A DNA stretch of 64,000 nucleotides from Leptolyngbyaceae cyanobacterium C42_A2020_001 (GCA_015272515.1 JACYLN010000025.1:1-64000); one strand, 5' to 3'. Positions 9,601-16,270 are shown, counted from the stretch's first letter. Translations and numbers: made by a program. Notes: generated by a model not told the origin, from the letters alone.

Positions 9601-11434
9601 TTTCATTAAGTCGCAAGCTACCCAGCGGAATGAAGATGTCTCCAACGCCCGTTGGAATTACGTCAATAAACTGCTTGAACTGGGAAACTGCATTAATGAA
9701 GTTAACGGCTGCCGAATTACCGCTGGAAATGCCAATGAATTCTACCAACGAAACTTTGCCATCGCCATTGGCATCGAACTCGCCACGCAAGAATTCAATG
9801 TCGGACAACACAGGCATTCGCGTGTTCAGCACATCCAGAATCGGCTGAATTGGATCGAGTACTTTCTTAACTTCAGCCGCGATCGGCGAGACAAACTCAC
9901 TGAAAAAGCTGCCAAGATTCATGCGGACGTTGTTAAACGCTACCGTTGGCAGCCCGCCAGTAAGATTTGGGTCAGACAAGCTGAATGCCCAATCCAGGTT
10001 GAAGTCGGTTTGGAGGGAAGGGAAAACTGCCGAGCCGCCGAAGCTGGTGGTTAACACCAAATTGATATCTGCCGCCGCTTCTAACCGGGGAGTTAGCAAT
10101 TGTGCCGATGTAATGCTGGCGAGTTCTGCCGCGGTCAGTCGCCCGTCGCTGTTGGGGTCGCGCAAGTCGATGCGGAAATTGCCCGTGAAATCAGTGGCAT
10201 CAGTTGCGCTATCCTGCGCTTGCACCTGCAAAAAGCCAAGCTGTCCGGTAGCGTTCAACCCAGGGGTGGTGATGGATACGCCGATGTTTAGTTCATTAGT
10301 GGCGCTGGTATCGACGTAAAACTCACTACTGGTGAGATCTACGCCAAAGGTGAGGGGCAGTTGATAATCTAAACCTGCATTGACATTGCCATTGATTGAT
10401 AGCCCGATCGCGTCCAGTCCCAGATCAAACCCCAGCGTGGAACTAATCAACCGACTCAGATTCAGTGTGAATTGCAAATTCGTTGCTGTTTCATCAATCG
10501 TGATGCCCGCAGGCGCTAACCACGGGGCGAGTTGAGTTGCCAACTGGGTTTGAATCACGCTGCTATCAACGCCATCGGGGATGCCGTCACTGTCACTATC
10601 TGCATTGGCGATCGCATCCAGGTTTGTCCATACCGTTTGCACATTCGTCAACACGTCCTGGAAAAGTTGGGTGGTACTGGCGAGTTGACTGCCTACCAAT
10701 GGCAAATCATTGGCCCACACCAGCGCATTTACTGCCGTTTGTGCTGAATTCAGAAACTGATTCACACCATTCCGCAGGGCGTTGTAATCAGCCGCGTCGA
10801 TAATTGCAAAGGTGCCTTGATAGGTGGCGATCGCCTCTGCTCGAAATGCCAAATTTGCCGCGATCGCGCCAGTATTCACCTCCAATTCCCAGTCGCCACC
10901 GAGGGCAGAACTACCCGTCAAATCATTGGAAGCGGCGATGTCGGCTCCGGTGAGAAAACCGAGAGACTGCACAAATCCGGTGCCCAGGTCACCCGCTGCC
11001 ACGTCGCAACCATAGAGCAAGATATCTGCGCCTGTGGTAAAAGATTTGGTCCAGCCTTGTAGGGATGTGGCGTAGGAGTGGAGTGTATTGACGTTGAGGG
11101 AAGCGTTTCCCAGCAAGAGATTGCCCGCACTGCCGTGAGACACAATATGCAGGGCAGAAATGTTACTGCGTTGCGCTAAAAAGTCGCTAATTTGGGCAAT
11201 GCCATCGCGGGAAGCATCCAGCAGCACCACTTCAGCATTGGCACTCATCCCTGCTAAAAGCGCCTGTGTATCAGCGATCGCACTGTCGATAAACACCACT
11301 TCATAGCTGCTAGAGGCAGAGCGGAACACAGGCGTGTTCAGTTCGTCGATGGGAGTCTGGAATGGTGGGGTGGAGTTGAGGGGATTGAGGGATGGATCTT
11401 GGGGGAACAGTTGAGCAGAAGGCAGCGGATTCAT
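617..11434 (-). CDS. Giant DUF4347 / RTX calcium-binding surface protein with embedded FG-GAP-like repeats
   Basis: This is a 3605-residue, very acidic, Gly/Asp/Asn-rich protein, probably secreted and cell-surface or matrix located. The start at ATG 11434 is chosen because AAGGAG lies about 10 nt upstream; an upstream in-frame start at 11497 has no such site. Order of parts: a DUF4347 domain at roughly residues 45-190 (VVFIDS, ALHIVSHGS); a long beta-rich region with EF-hand/thrombospondin-3-like calcium loops (DPNSDGRLTAAE, DANGDGKVSLVE); a large RTX array of GGxGxDxxx nonapeptides; ten FG-GAP-like repeats (3245-4775); more RTX repeats; and a short non-repetitive C-terminus that may carry the type I secretion signal. 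Such proteins normally fold on extracellular calcium after export by an ABC/HlyD/TolC system; no exporter gene is visible in the window. Function (adhesin, matrix or S-layer-like) is inference. Many antisense ORFs here are shadows of its periodic composition. Confidence 0.9.
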   Translation of the reverse strand: MNPLPSAQLFPQDPSLNPLNSTPPFQTPIDELNTPVFRSASSSYEVVFIDSAIADTQALLAGMSANAEVVLLDASRDGIAQISDFLAQRSNISALHIVSHGSAGNLLLGNASLNVNTLHSYATSLQGWTKSFTTGADILLYGCDVAAGDLGTGFVQSLGFLTGADIAASNDLTGSSALGGDWELEVNTGAIAANLAFRAEAIATYQGTFAIIDAADYNALRNGVNQFLNSAQTAVNALVWANDLPLVGSQLASTTQLFQDVLTNVQTVWTNLDAIANADSDSDGIPDGVDSSVIQTQLATQLAPWLAPAGITIDETATNLQFTLNLSRLISSTLGFDLGLDAIGLSINGNVNAGLDYQLPLTFGVDLTSSEFYVDTSATNELNIGVSITTPGLNATGQLGFLQVQAQDSATDATDFTGNFRIDLRDPNSDGRLTAAELASITSAQLLTPRLEAAADINLVLTTSFGGSAVFPSLQTDFNLDWAFSLSDPNLTGGLPTVAFNNVRMNLGSFFSEFVSPIAAEVKKVLDPIQPILDVLNTRMPVLSDIEFLRGEFDANGDGKVSLVEFIGISSGNSAAVNFINAVSQFKQFIDVIPTGVGDIFIPLGSLRLNETPGTDLRGLPNLDGLGITNFDDLSTGLPGVDEATRTIVQNFRNQTNNPQLSGGLAFPILQNPTTAFGLLLGRDVSLFTFDLPTLEVDFPVDEFFPILGPLGVRLAGGFNARADFAFGYDTFGIRQFTNALTDGNPATTPDPGQLFNGLFVSDTDRPDGTFGTDVPEIRLTATINAFGAINIIVAGAGVGGGITANVNLDLRDPNNDGKVRINELASEFSARGPLGIFNPSGKLEAGLSAYVRVGLDLPFVGFVGWEESFDIARVTLLDFDLDASDLSPSPVLAQFDASLGGSGTLRLNIGRFAGDRLTGDTTDGNETFKVTRSDDGTKIFVMAFGHTQEFNASDVQRIYAEGGIGDDVIEIAENVIVPAELWGDFQDPARTEFGNDKLFAGGAAARLFGGGGNDQLTARAGDSLLVGGDGTDTLFGGTGNDTMNGGAGRDRLYGNGGNDSLDGASESDFLDAGEGDDTVNGGTGDDRIKGGAGNDSLNGNDGNDIIEAGAGNDVADGGAGNDYLLDEGTIVVGTTGGPSAPVPPSGPVVENVTITPVAGVTVQVQLGAGGGNDRFFGGTGTDVLFGQAGSDTLIGQEGSDYIDGGSDRDIITGDVATIDGSGNIALVTGVGGNDLLFGGAGNDDLYGQGGNDTVSGQAGDDALFGNEGDDLLLGGAGNDTLSAALGNDVLFGEEGQRVDLGGGAVRYESINPSLTGNDILSGEAGIDIQIGGAGNDQFLGNVDDDIALIGDNGRVTLNSSGAYLRIETTDAQFGGNDTIAGGTTANIILGGSGRDLITGGNQNDILIGDNGVVVGADGSPDANDVLSIDTAFGDRDEIRGNGGDDIIIGGAGNDDRVADVGGLFGGAGNDTILGDSGRITRNSTNQIERVESASTNGGNDTIEDTEGNSLIIAGTGNDTVTAGTGFDIIIGDNGLATFNGSGLQQARTTDAATGGNDVIDAGGSADTVFGGTGNDNISGGSDNATDILFGDNGILYGADSSANANDLESTDFNFGGSDTITGGGGNDTIIGGSGGNDTTGIGGDDLRGGTGDDLILGDNGYITRNIDNQVTDVAMLAPTIGGDDFIQGNEGDDTIYGGAGDDTIEGNEDPDLIFGGFDRDRVQGNAGSDTIYGEAGNDDIVGGSFIAGIADTTDFIYGGAGDDAIAGDNATINPATRIITPLDSNGARDFLFGDTGTVVVSSGRVTEAFNTPQPGDGNDTVYGQTGDDIVFGGNLSDSLVGGIGNDQLIGDHGRILFNAAEAVIRAETTNPAIGGNDTIQGNDDNDTVLGGFGNDAIDGGADFDILLGDNGVVVGSDGSAQANDVFSTDPDFGGSDTIAGGSGNDTILGGSGGSDTTGIGGDNLAGDTGDDVVLGDNGYITRNSNNVVEKIETTFPNRGGDDAIAGNEGNDILLGGFGNDAITGSQGNDTILGDNGVLDYTLDGNLATLDLITTTNPTLGGNDAIAGGDGRDVALGGTANDSISGNRGQDTLLGDNGRIWLTNGQNHLIETIDPDIGGSDTIQGNEDDDIMAGGFAGDFLYGNNGEDRILGDNARFDYGYAGDSLVGADNNLSTLDFFATTAPTLGGNDQIWGGLGEDTVLGGTGSDTIYGDQGPDALDELWKLVATADFNGDGQVDLLWRNAETGQTLVWLMQNGQAIAAQPLPEFRDLSWTIAATGDFNTDGKADILWHNAITGVVAVWLMDGTQLLGSVTLAPAAGSGWAIGGTGDFNHDGETDILWENQSTAQAAVWFMNDTNVTGGHIFAPSIAGWSMGGTGDFNSDTRTDILWYNDSLGTAGIWFMHGTNILDATTFGPSSFGWSIAGTGDFNGDTKTDIVWQHQTTGAVGVWTMNGINFLSAFGINPNPTVALIDALSTNSSVVATGDFNGDGQLDSIWRNHLTGATAIWLMDGDRLLNPISLAPYVAPSWNIAGTGDFNGDNNTDILWRNDSLALTYIWFMNGTQPIGAAAVEPTVLPGWAIGGTGDFDGDNKTDIVWRNENLGLSYIWFMNGAQPVSAVAITPAMPTGLTIGGTGDFNGDGKPDLIWHNASTGRTDIWLMNGSNVIGSTMLSATAGSGWNIGGTGDFDSDGKTDIVWSNPSLNITGIWLMDGTQFRTSALLQNQLLAGDILLGDHGKVYEALPRRENFFSTDTGATDGSGNDLIFGNQGDDFIMGQQGNDTLFGDTGEDDMLGGHNVVGGADGDDAMDGGADPDVMLGDNGMITRRPTGYNQWQRYPAPFNAVIRDVVRFDDRDRIGGSDFIAGGSDDDVLHGQRGDDAIWGNAGDDEMYGELGNDYMLGGRDQDTMLGDVGIITRAYNPDGTPRLNQNGSWHRDVLLTDVGSVLGSQAGNAAIAPGWFSFADLMLLSGAYDASGNKVLNPDLTWKTEVQFISLFADGNDVMLGDEGDDAMFGQRGNDIMSGGNGADYMEGNAGNDSVAGDAGDDFALGDNSNNLSPFNTDVPRVIRGLHLIEQAGTNLNLGAYGTVVTPNVSLVPTMTSGLLPTLSFAPSLQRDNSPIPPIAPLAATDGTFRLPWVSVIPDLLNHLDLVAGNDTVNGGAGRDLTVGDDYANFMPLWTGNPDVDGPLTQATRSLHQLVYDLHDLELAFSVNTSGYAVGIGNDVVSGGSDDDTVLGDDGIFFGPTAVPNVGNLFSWLSDLGVVVSHFSNGVNALLAPYAGGVSSSQPFTLVMNNDALSGDDGNDHLFADDSITIAPALSSLPYQRGSFINYSNAGLNHPGRGNFRDFNLNLGNDQMSGGNGNDVMVGGYSTQIMPLVTAPTGDRVALQQSLDLLAADVNVFVRNLFEDRRGINYNNRDRSYSLVAANDSLNGDAGSDLMVGDNVTLTLPILNGQLDLTLSLNRGNFDPGDQSHNFFHGLPHQYDTLGRNLNNILFARDLMSGGDGDDILYGLRAVDQLFGENGNDFLFGGEESDNPPAGMNDGVDGGSGINVTRNTNPSPKDLEIIAPLIQAQLANSLSPAMQRYILEIFAFKHPTTSNQFYANIS
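3245..4775 (-). repeat. Ten tandem FG-GAP/VCBS-like repeats inside the RTX protein
   Basis: Ten consecutive units of about 50 residues follow the pattern DFNGDGxxDIxWxN, then (V/I)W(L/F)MNG, then GWxIxGTG. The DxNxDGxxD loops resemble the calcium loops of FG-GAP beta-propeller blades. The block begins right after an RTX unit ending GDQGPDALDE and ends where RTX-like GDILLGDHG resumes, so it interrupts one RTX array. The units are diverged at the DNA level, which argues against very recent expansion. Confidence 0.85.
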
Positions 11435-12172
11435 GAACTCGAAACTCCTTAGGTGGCACACATCAACTTGCGATCGCCGATTTGCCCCACACGCCAATGC
11501 GGGGTCTACGGTTGTGATGCTCCCCGGTGCAATACGCCGAACAACAGCAACACCCGATTGATTTGGTCAGCCGTTGGTTTAGAGACTGTCCCCGTTAGAA
11601 AGAGTGAATGAGGGTCAGTGCTTTCCCTTAACTCACGTGATATCTTCCCTTCGGTGCTTTACAAATCTCAGTAAAATTGCTGATTACTCGACGCACCAAC
11701 TGTTACACCTTCTGGACTTTTCGATCCGGACAGAATTTATGAAGCTCCCATATAGCTATATGAAGCATCAATTTTATTGCCATCAATCCCCCTTCCCGAC
11801 ACCCCATTCCTTATCTCCGATTCCCCGTTACTGATTGCATTGGGCAGGCACAAGGCACTACCCCTACGGTTTCCCATTACCAATTCCCCACCGCACTAAT
11901 TTTTCGACTTCGACCAACATTTTTCAAAACTTTCCTGATCCGGTTTAGCACCGGGTGAATTGAATTCGTCAAACGTCCGTGTGATCGGTACTCAACTCAG
12001 GTATCAGCCAACCGTTGGAGGGCTGGCAAACCGGATCGATGCTGGATGAATTGCCAGCATTACTTGTCAACGGATTTTTCCAATTCCATTCGCAGGGCGC
12101 AGACACGGGCAGTCTGATGCAGGGTTGCAGGCTACCAACAGTGATTGATGCGAAAGAATTAAAGAGGAATGA
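11435..12172. other. 738-bp divergent intergenic region
   Basis: It separates the leftward giant gene from the rightward porin gene and should hold both promoters. I see a perfect 14-bp palindrome CATATAGCTATATG (11749-11762), which could be a regulator site, and a hairpin ATGCTGG/CCAGCAT (12039-12060) in the porin leader. The ORF that can be drawn at 11604-11834 has no ribosome site or recognisable content. No RNA gene is recognised. Confidence 0.5.
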
Positions 12173-13867
12173 ATGTTAAAGCATAACCGAGTGAGTTTAG
12201 CGATCGCGATCGCGACGGTCTTGAGTAGCTCGATGACGGCGATCGCCCAGGAGTCAACCGAGCTAGAAGAGCCTCAACCGCCCGACCAGGCATCTCCCGA
12301 CCCTGATGCCAGTTTTTCTGAAACACCGACCCCGCAATATCAAGCGGCAATAGAATCCAGCCCAGATGTGGAGTTTTCTCAGTCATCCAGCGATCGCGAG
12401 TTTGAGCAAAGTTCCGTGATAGTGCAGGCAGAACCCATCGCAGATGCCCCCTCCGACGCAGATTCAGAACCGTCTGTTCCAGTTTCTTACCAGGAGGCGG
12501 CACAACCCGTTGATGTGACACAGCCCGTTGCAGCAGTGAAACTTGCTGAAGGTGCTACTGCTAAGGTTGCCAAGCCCGTTCAGGTGGCGCAGGTGGTTGT
12601 GCCTACGGTGTCTTCGGTTGATCGCGTCGCTTTCCCGGCTCCTCGACCGTCAGCGGTGCAACCGTCTGCATCCGCGAGATCGCCCGTGGCAGCGGTGGAA
12701 ACGCGCCCAGCAGTGGAATTTTCTCAAGCGTCTCAAGCCGTTCCAGTCAGCGCAGTGGTTGTGGATGTGGATGCTGTGCAAACTCAAACGCCCAATCCGC
12801 CACCGTTTTTGCCCGGAGGCAACCGAGATTCAGTCAACCCTGTTCAGACTCAACTCCAACAACTCCAGGAACAACAGCGCCAACTGCAACAACAGATTAA
12901 TAACTTGCAGCGGCAGGTACAGGTGCAGCCCCAACCAAACGGCTCGGCGGTTGTAGTGAAAGATAATAACCCTTCCAACTTGCGTGTTACCGGAGAAGCG
13001 TTGTTCTGGAATGCCAGACCCTCCGACACGATGGACTACGCGATCGCCGATCCAGGTACGGCTCTGGCAACCAGCGGCGATTTGAAAACCGTGGATTATA
13101 ACAACGGTACCGGGTTCCGGTTTGGAGCAAACTATCGCCTGCCCAATAGTGGCTGGGATCTGGGCGGCAACTATACTAACTTCAATACGCAAGGGTCAAG
13201 TAATGCGACTGCTCCCGCGAATGGCTTCCTGTTCTCCACGCGATCGCACCCCTTCCAAAACGAGACGGCTGACACGGCAAGCGCCAACTCCAAGCTGAAT
13301 TACAAAGCCGGAGATTTTGAAGCCGGATACAACATTCGCGCAGGCAAAAGCGTTGACCTACGGTTGTTTGGTGGCTTGAAAGCGTCCAACCTGAACCAAA
13401 AAATGAATATCAACTACGATGGGCGTGACTATACCAACGGAAAAATTAACACGGAAAACAACTTCACGGGAGTCGGTCCACGGGTTGGGTTAGAGGCAAA
13501 AGTTCCCCTCGGCGCAGGCTTTAGCGTATTTGGTCGGGGAGCCGCATCCATGCAAGTTGGGACGCAAACCTCTACCTTCCGCGAAACCGATCGCAACGGA
13601 GCTGATGTCATCGCCGAGTTACGACGGCAACAAAAGGGACAGGTGGTGCCGGGGCTGGAACTGGCAGCGGGATTATCCTGGGAGAAGCAATTGAGCAAAC
13701 GCGCCAAGATTGAAGTCGGCGGTGGCTACGAGCTTCAGCATCTGTTCAATGTCAATGACAACGTGCGGTTTGTGGATGCTGCTAGCCCTGGAGTCTTTGC
13801 TCAAAACAAGGGAGATCTCAGCATGAGAGGTTTCTTTGTTAAGGGTGGTGTGTCAGTCCAGTTCTAA
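12173..13867 (+). CDS. Lpg1974-type pore-forming outer membrane protein
   Basis: A 564-residue precursor with an N-terminal signal peptide ending near AIAQES. A Pro/Ala/Val/Glu-rich, probably disordered region runs to about residue 210. A Gln-rich coiled-coil segment (QLQEQQRQLQQQINNLQRQ) follows at about 225-250. The C-terminal 310 residues form a beta-barrel starting GEALFWNARPSDTMDYAI and ending GGVSVQF, with the terminal Phe typical of outer membrane barrels. The GEALFW-DYAI pattern matches the Lpg1974 family (Legionella major outer membrane protein-like porins). The protein is probably an outer membrane channel that may contact peptidoglycan or form trimers through the coiled coil. AAGAGGA precedes the ATG. 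The long acidic N-terminal extension is unusual for this family. Confidence is high for an outer membrane barrel and moderate for the family. Confidence 0.8.
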   Translation: MLKHNRVSLAIAIATVLSSSMTAIAQESTELEEPQPPDQASPDPDASFSETPTPQYQAAIESSPDVEFSQSSSDREFEQSSVIVQAEPIADAPSDADSEPSVPVSYQEAAQPVDVTQPVAAVKLAEGATAKVAKPVQVAQVVVPTVSSVDRVAFPAPRPSAVQPSASARSPVAAVETRPAVEFSQASQAVPVSAVVVDVDAVQTQTPNPPPFLPGGNRDSVNPVQTQLQQLQEQQRQLQQQINNLQRQVQVQPQPNGSAVVVKDNNPSNLRVTGEALFWNARPSDTMDYAIADPGTALATSGDLKTVDYNNGTGFRFGANYRLPNSGWDLGGNYTNFNTQGSSNATAPANGFLFSTRSHPFQNETADTASANSKLNYKAGDFEAGYNIRAGKSVDLRLFGGLKASNLNQKMNINYDGRDYTNGKINTENNFTGVGPRVGLEAKVPLGAGFSVFGRGAASMQVGTQTSTFRETDRNGADVIAELRRQQKGQVVPGLELAAGLSWEKQLSKRAKIEVGGGYELQHLFNVNDNVRFVDAASPGVFAQNKGDLSMRGFFVKGGVSVQF

Positions 13868-13879
13868 GGATCATGGATT

Positions 13880-13982
13880 TATAGCTTTGGTCGGAACGCT
13901 TAGGACAGGAAAAAGTGGCAAAGCCAATGCTGGGTAGGCGTTCTGACTCGCCATAGCCACGTTACAGATGGCTACGGCTATA
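13880..13982 (+). repeat. 103-bp MITE-like element, copy A
   Basis: It begins TATAGCTTTGG and ends GGCTACGGCTATA, so the ends are imperfect terminal inverted repeats. It contains internal inverted arms (GAACGCTTA and TAGGCGTTC). Copy B at 63012-63114 in the opposite orientation is identical except for one base (102/103). It sits just after the porin stop codon. TA-flanked ends suggest TA-targeted insertion, as with IS630/Tc1-derived MITEs (inference). It carries no coding capacity. Confidence 0.8.
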
Positions 13983-14000
13983 AATAACTCCGAACTCTTG

Positions 14001-14079
14001 TGTAGGATGGATTAGCGCAGCCTAACCCATGCGGTTCAAAGATTGATGGATGACGGCGATCGCCTAACCCCATCCTACA
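14001..14079. repeat. 79-bp inverted-repeat element, TGTAGGATGG ends
   Basis: It has perfect 10-bp terminal inverted repeats TGTAGGATGG / CCATCCTACA that extend imperfectly to about 18 bp (ATTAGCG versus TTAGGCG inside). A diverged partial relative lies at 25529-25559 (GGATGGATTAGCG followed by TAACCCATGC). It is probably a small non-autonomous element or folded RNA palindrome, located between the porin and methyltransferase genes, where it could also act as a bidirectional transcription end. Confidence 0.65.
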
Positions 14080-14152
14080 AAATTCGATTTTATTGAATTC
14101 TCGTTCTTAAGTCTCTCGTTTGAGTGGTTTATCTGCCCCAACAGGCTGATTC

Positions 14153-15019
14153 CTACCCCGCTGCCCATGCCGCATCCCTGATCTCAGGTTGCTCAACAGT
14201 GGAAAATTTCACCGATTGACTTAACGGTTTCACACCTCGCGTTAACTGATGTAACAGCCACACGTCCTGGGTGCGAACGTCGCCAAATCCAGCCGCCCCC
14301 ATCCAGGCATCCACACTGCCTGCTGCATAGTCCTGAATGTACGGTTCTTCAAAAATGTTGGTCAGCCACTCTGCCTGTCGCAGCGATCGCTGGCTACCAT
14401 CCAAAATCAGCACTTCACCACCAACGGTGAGGAGGCGATAACTTTCCCGCAAAATCGCTTTGGCGATCGCCACTGGCGTTTCGTGAAACAGCAGTGAAGC
14501 CGTCACCAGATCAAACGAAGCGTCTGGAAATCCAGTTCGTTCAGCTTGATTGTGTCGCCACTGGATCTCTATTCCCGCTTTTTGCGCTTTTTGTTCAGCC
14601 GCAACCAGCATATAAGGCGATAAATCCAGCCCAATCACTTCCGCCTTAGGGAATTTTTGTTTTAGCAGCAGCGTACTGGAACCCGTGCCACAACCCAAGT
14701 CTAAAATGCGCCGGGGCTGCGTTTGAATCCCATCCATCAGCGACTGCCGTACCAAATTTTCCCCTGGAGGCAGGGCATACCGTGTAATCGGGTCATAGGA
14801 GACGGCAGCACCAATTGTTAGATAACCGCCTTGAATGCCATGAAAATTCTGCTCTTTGTAATAAGCAGGATAGGTCAACGCTGGATTGCTGAGGCGATGG
14901 CTAGCGGCTTCCCAATCGATGCTCTTATACAATTGCTGCATCTCATCTTGATTGATGAGAAAGGTACGAAACACTGGGGCTAAAAAGCGTTCAAAGAGGG
15001 TATCAGAACGAGTGGACAT
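14153..15019 (-). CDS. Class I SAM-dependent methyltransferase
   Basis: A 288-residue protein with SAM-binding motif I ILDLGCGTGSST, an acidic residue after beta-2 (VIGLDLSP), and a motif IV-like region FDLVTASLLFHE. The first 90 residues are a helical extension (AALTYP, GGYLTIGAAVSYD) before the Rossmann core. It resembles UbiE/small-molecule methyltransferases, but the substrate cannot be told from sequence. GGAGG precedes ATG 15019 at a slightly long spacing. It is convergent with the porin gene across the two repeat elements, and downstream of the candidate small RNA on the same strand, which has its own terminator. Cytosolic. Confidence 0.8.
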   Translation of the reverse strand: MSTRSDTLFERFLAPVFRTFLINQDEMQQLYKSIDWEAASHRLSNPALTYPAYYKEQNFHGIQGGYLTIGAAVSYDPITRYALPPGENLVRQSLMDGIQTQPRRILDLGCGTGSSTLLLKQKFPKAEVIGLDLSPYMLVAAEQKAQKAGIEIQWRHNQAERTGFPDASFDLVTASLLFHETPVAIAKAILRESYRLLTVGGEVLILDGSQRSLRQAEWLTNIFEEPYIQDYAAGSVDAWMGAAGFGDVRTQDVWLLHQLTRGVKPLSQSVKFSTVEQPEIRDAAWAAG

Positions 15020-15126
15020 AGCGAAACTGCCCTCCGCAAACAGCTTGAATATGGCTCAATTTGCCTCTAGTGTACTGCGCTTCAGCTTGGGAATGAGTTT
15101 CCTACACCACACACAATGACTTGCAC

Positions 15127-15154
15127 AAAAAACCCTCGGCAACTTGGCTGAGGG
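15127..15154 (-). terminator. Rho-independent terminator of the candidate sRNA
   Basis: On the minus strand the arms CCCTCAGC and GCCGAGGG pair (one A-C mismatch) around a 6-nt loop and are followed directly by TTTTTT. On the plus strand no T-run follows, so it works leftward only. Confidence 0.75.
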
Positions 15155-15199
15155 CTTGAAAGGGTGTGTATGGAGCCATTTGTTCGTAATACTCCTGAT
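15127..15199 (-). ncRNA. Candidate free-standing small RNA of about 75 nt
   Basis: On the minus strand there is a -10-like TATAAC (15211-15206), then about 50 nt of unstructured sequence, then a strong intrinsic terminator (15154-15127). No minus-strand gene lies upstream to need that terminator: the next gene to the right diverges on the plus strand. The -35 region is weak, which is common in cyanobacteria. Alternative reading: GGAG followed by ATG could open a 25-codon peptide, but its frame runs through the terminator hairpin. Size and layout fit trans-acting cyanobacterial sRNAs such as PsrR1, NsiR4 or IsaR1, but identity is not established. Confidence 0.45.
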
Positions 15200-15475
15200 G
15201 ATCACGTTATAGACCGTCAAGATGACTGGAGTATGACAATTCTGTGTCATCACTGAGCAGATTAAAAATCACCTCGTAACAATTCAGAGTTTTCTAATTT
15301 GTTTGATTGCAAAAATGCGATCGCCCCGCCCATTGATGCGTGTTCTTACGTAGAAATTTTTTAACAGTTACTTTTCTTTTCTGCGTAATTTTCCAGGTTT
15401 TTATTCAATCAAAAACTTTAGCTGAAGTGTCTTCCGGTTCAGCAGTTTCGCGCACGGCAAACCCTATTTCACTTC

Positions 15476-15491
15476 TGTAACTTGGATTACA
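15476..15491 (+). promoter_or_regulatory. Perfect NtcA-type palindrome upstream of the PEP-CTERM gene
   Basis: TGTAACTTGGATTACA matches the TGTA-N8-TACA consensus of the nitrogen regulator NtcA exactly. Its centre is about 64 nt before ATG 15548. A clear -10 box at the spacing of a class II NtcA promoter is not obvious; TACAAC at 15527 is a poor candidate. A chance match is possible. Confidence 0.45.
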
Positions 15492-15547
15492 TAAGGTTTG
15501 GTGCGTCAAACAACACGACACATCGTTACAACAATAGGTCACTTGAA

Positions 15548-16168
15548 ATGAAACTTTCCTTCACCTCTCCTCTCTCACTTTCCACCGTAGCTGCTGTCGG
15601 GTTTGCAGTCGCTTCATCAGTTGCTGTTAGCAATCCGGCACAAGCATTTTCGCTCGGTTGTGCCGCATCCATTGCCAATGATGTATCTGGAGCCGTGAGC
15701 TGTGGCATCGGTAGCGCCAACCAAGATTCCGTTGCGTCTAACCGCCCCCTGACTGTCAATCAAGAAAGCTTCTTTGGCTTCAGCGATTGGACATTCGGCG
15801 GCAAGATTGGTGAGACCGCAGGTTACAACGGCACAAAATCAGGACAAGGCGGCACCTGGAACTTGTCTTCCATCCTCCAGTCGTCCTGGCAAGATGTGAT
15901 GCTGGTGTTTAAGAGCGGTAACAACACCACTCTAGTTGGCTACCTGTTAGCGGATGGTGTGACCTCTGGTCAGTGGTCCTCCCCGTTTGAACGTGGCGTG
16001 TTCAACGTTCCCAACACCCGCGATGTTTCTCACATCAGCGTTTACTTCCGCGAAGGCACCCCTGGTAACTCAGCAGCCGTTCCCGAACCCGCCACGATGG
16101 CTGGTGTGGCTCTAGCAGGAGCAGGTTTGGCAGCTTACCGTCGTCGCCGTAACGCAGCTAAAGCTTAG
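15548..16168 (+). CDS. PEP-CTERM sorting-domain surface protein
   Basis: A 206-residue secreted protein. The start at ATG 15548 is chosen because it begins the signal peptide (MKLSFTSPLSLSTV...AQAF); the longer in-frame version adds 22 residues without signal character. The mature part is Gly/Ser/Asn-rich and low in charge, and its family is not recognised. The C-terminus has the full PEP-CTERM signal: VPEPATMAGV, a hydrophobic Ala/Gly/Leu helix, then an Arg cluster YRRRR. Such proteins are recognised by an exosortase and sent to the cell surface or exopolymer; no exosortase gene is in the window. A possible NtcA site lies upstream, and an inverted repeat at 16225-16270 lies downstream. Confidence 0.85.
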   Translation: MKLSFTSPLSLSTVAAVGFAVASSVAVSNPAQAFSLGCAASIANDVSGAVSCGIGSANQDSVASNRPLTVNQESFFGFSDWTFGGKIGETAGYNGTKSGQGGTWNLSSILQSSWQDVMLVFKSGNNTTLVGYLLADGVTSGQWSSPFERGVFNVPNTRDVSHISVYFREGTPGNSAAVPEPATMAGVALAGAGLAAYRRRRNAAKA

Positions 16169-16224
16169 AGTTTAACTTTGGGTGTTTTTAGATTCGGGTA
16201 GATTAAGTCAAACTCTTGAACTCA

Positions 16225-16270
16225 CGATCGCCGTTGCTTGAACGAACAATTCGTCAGAGCGCGGCGATCG
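16225..16270 (+). repeat. Inverted repeat CGATCGCCG/CGGCGATCG
   Basis: A 9-bp perfect inverted repeat is built around two HIP1-like motifs, with a 28-nt loop, about 55 nt after the PEP-CTERM stop. It may end that transcript, but no T-run follows. The rest of the 16169-16613 gap holds an AT-rich leader to the next gene and nothing else recognised. Confidence 0.4.

Noticed and set aside
617..11497. Dozens of antisense and overlapping ORFs over the giant RTX gene (for example 2213-2659, 4112-4780, 6651-7319 on the plus strand)
   Set aside because: They follow the period of the RTX and FG-GAP repeats, have low-complexity compositions and no ribosome sites. They are shadows of the repetitive gene.
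11604..11834. 76-codon plus-strand frame in the long divergent gap
   Set aside because: No ribosome site, erratic composition and overlap with the palindrome; probably non-coding.
15056..15253. 65-codon minus-strand frame
   Set aside because: It runs through the strong terminator hairpin and has no recognisable content; the sRNA interpretation fits better.
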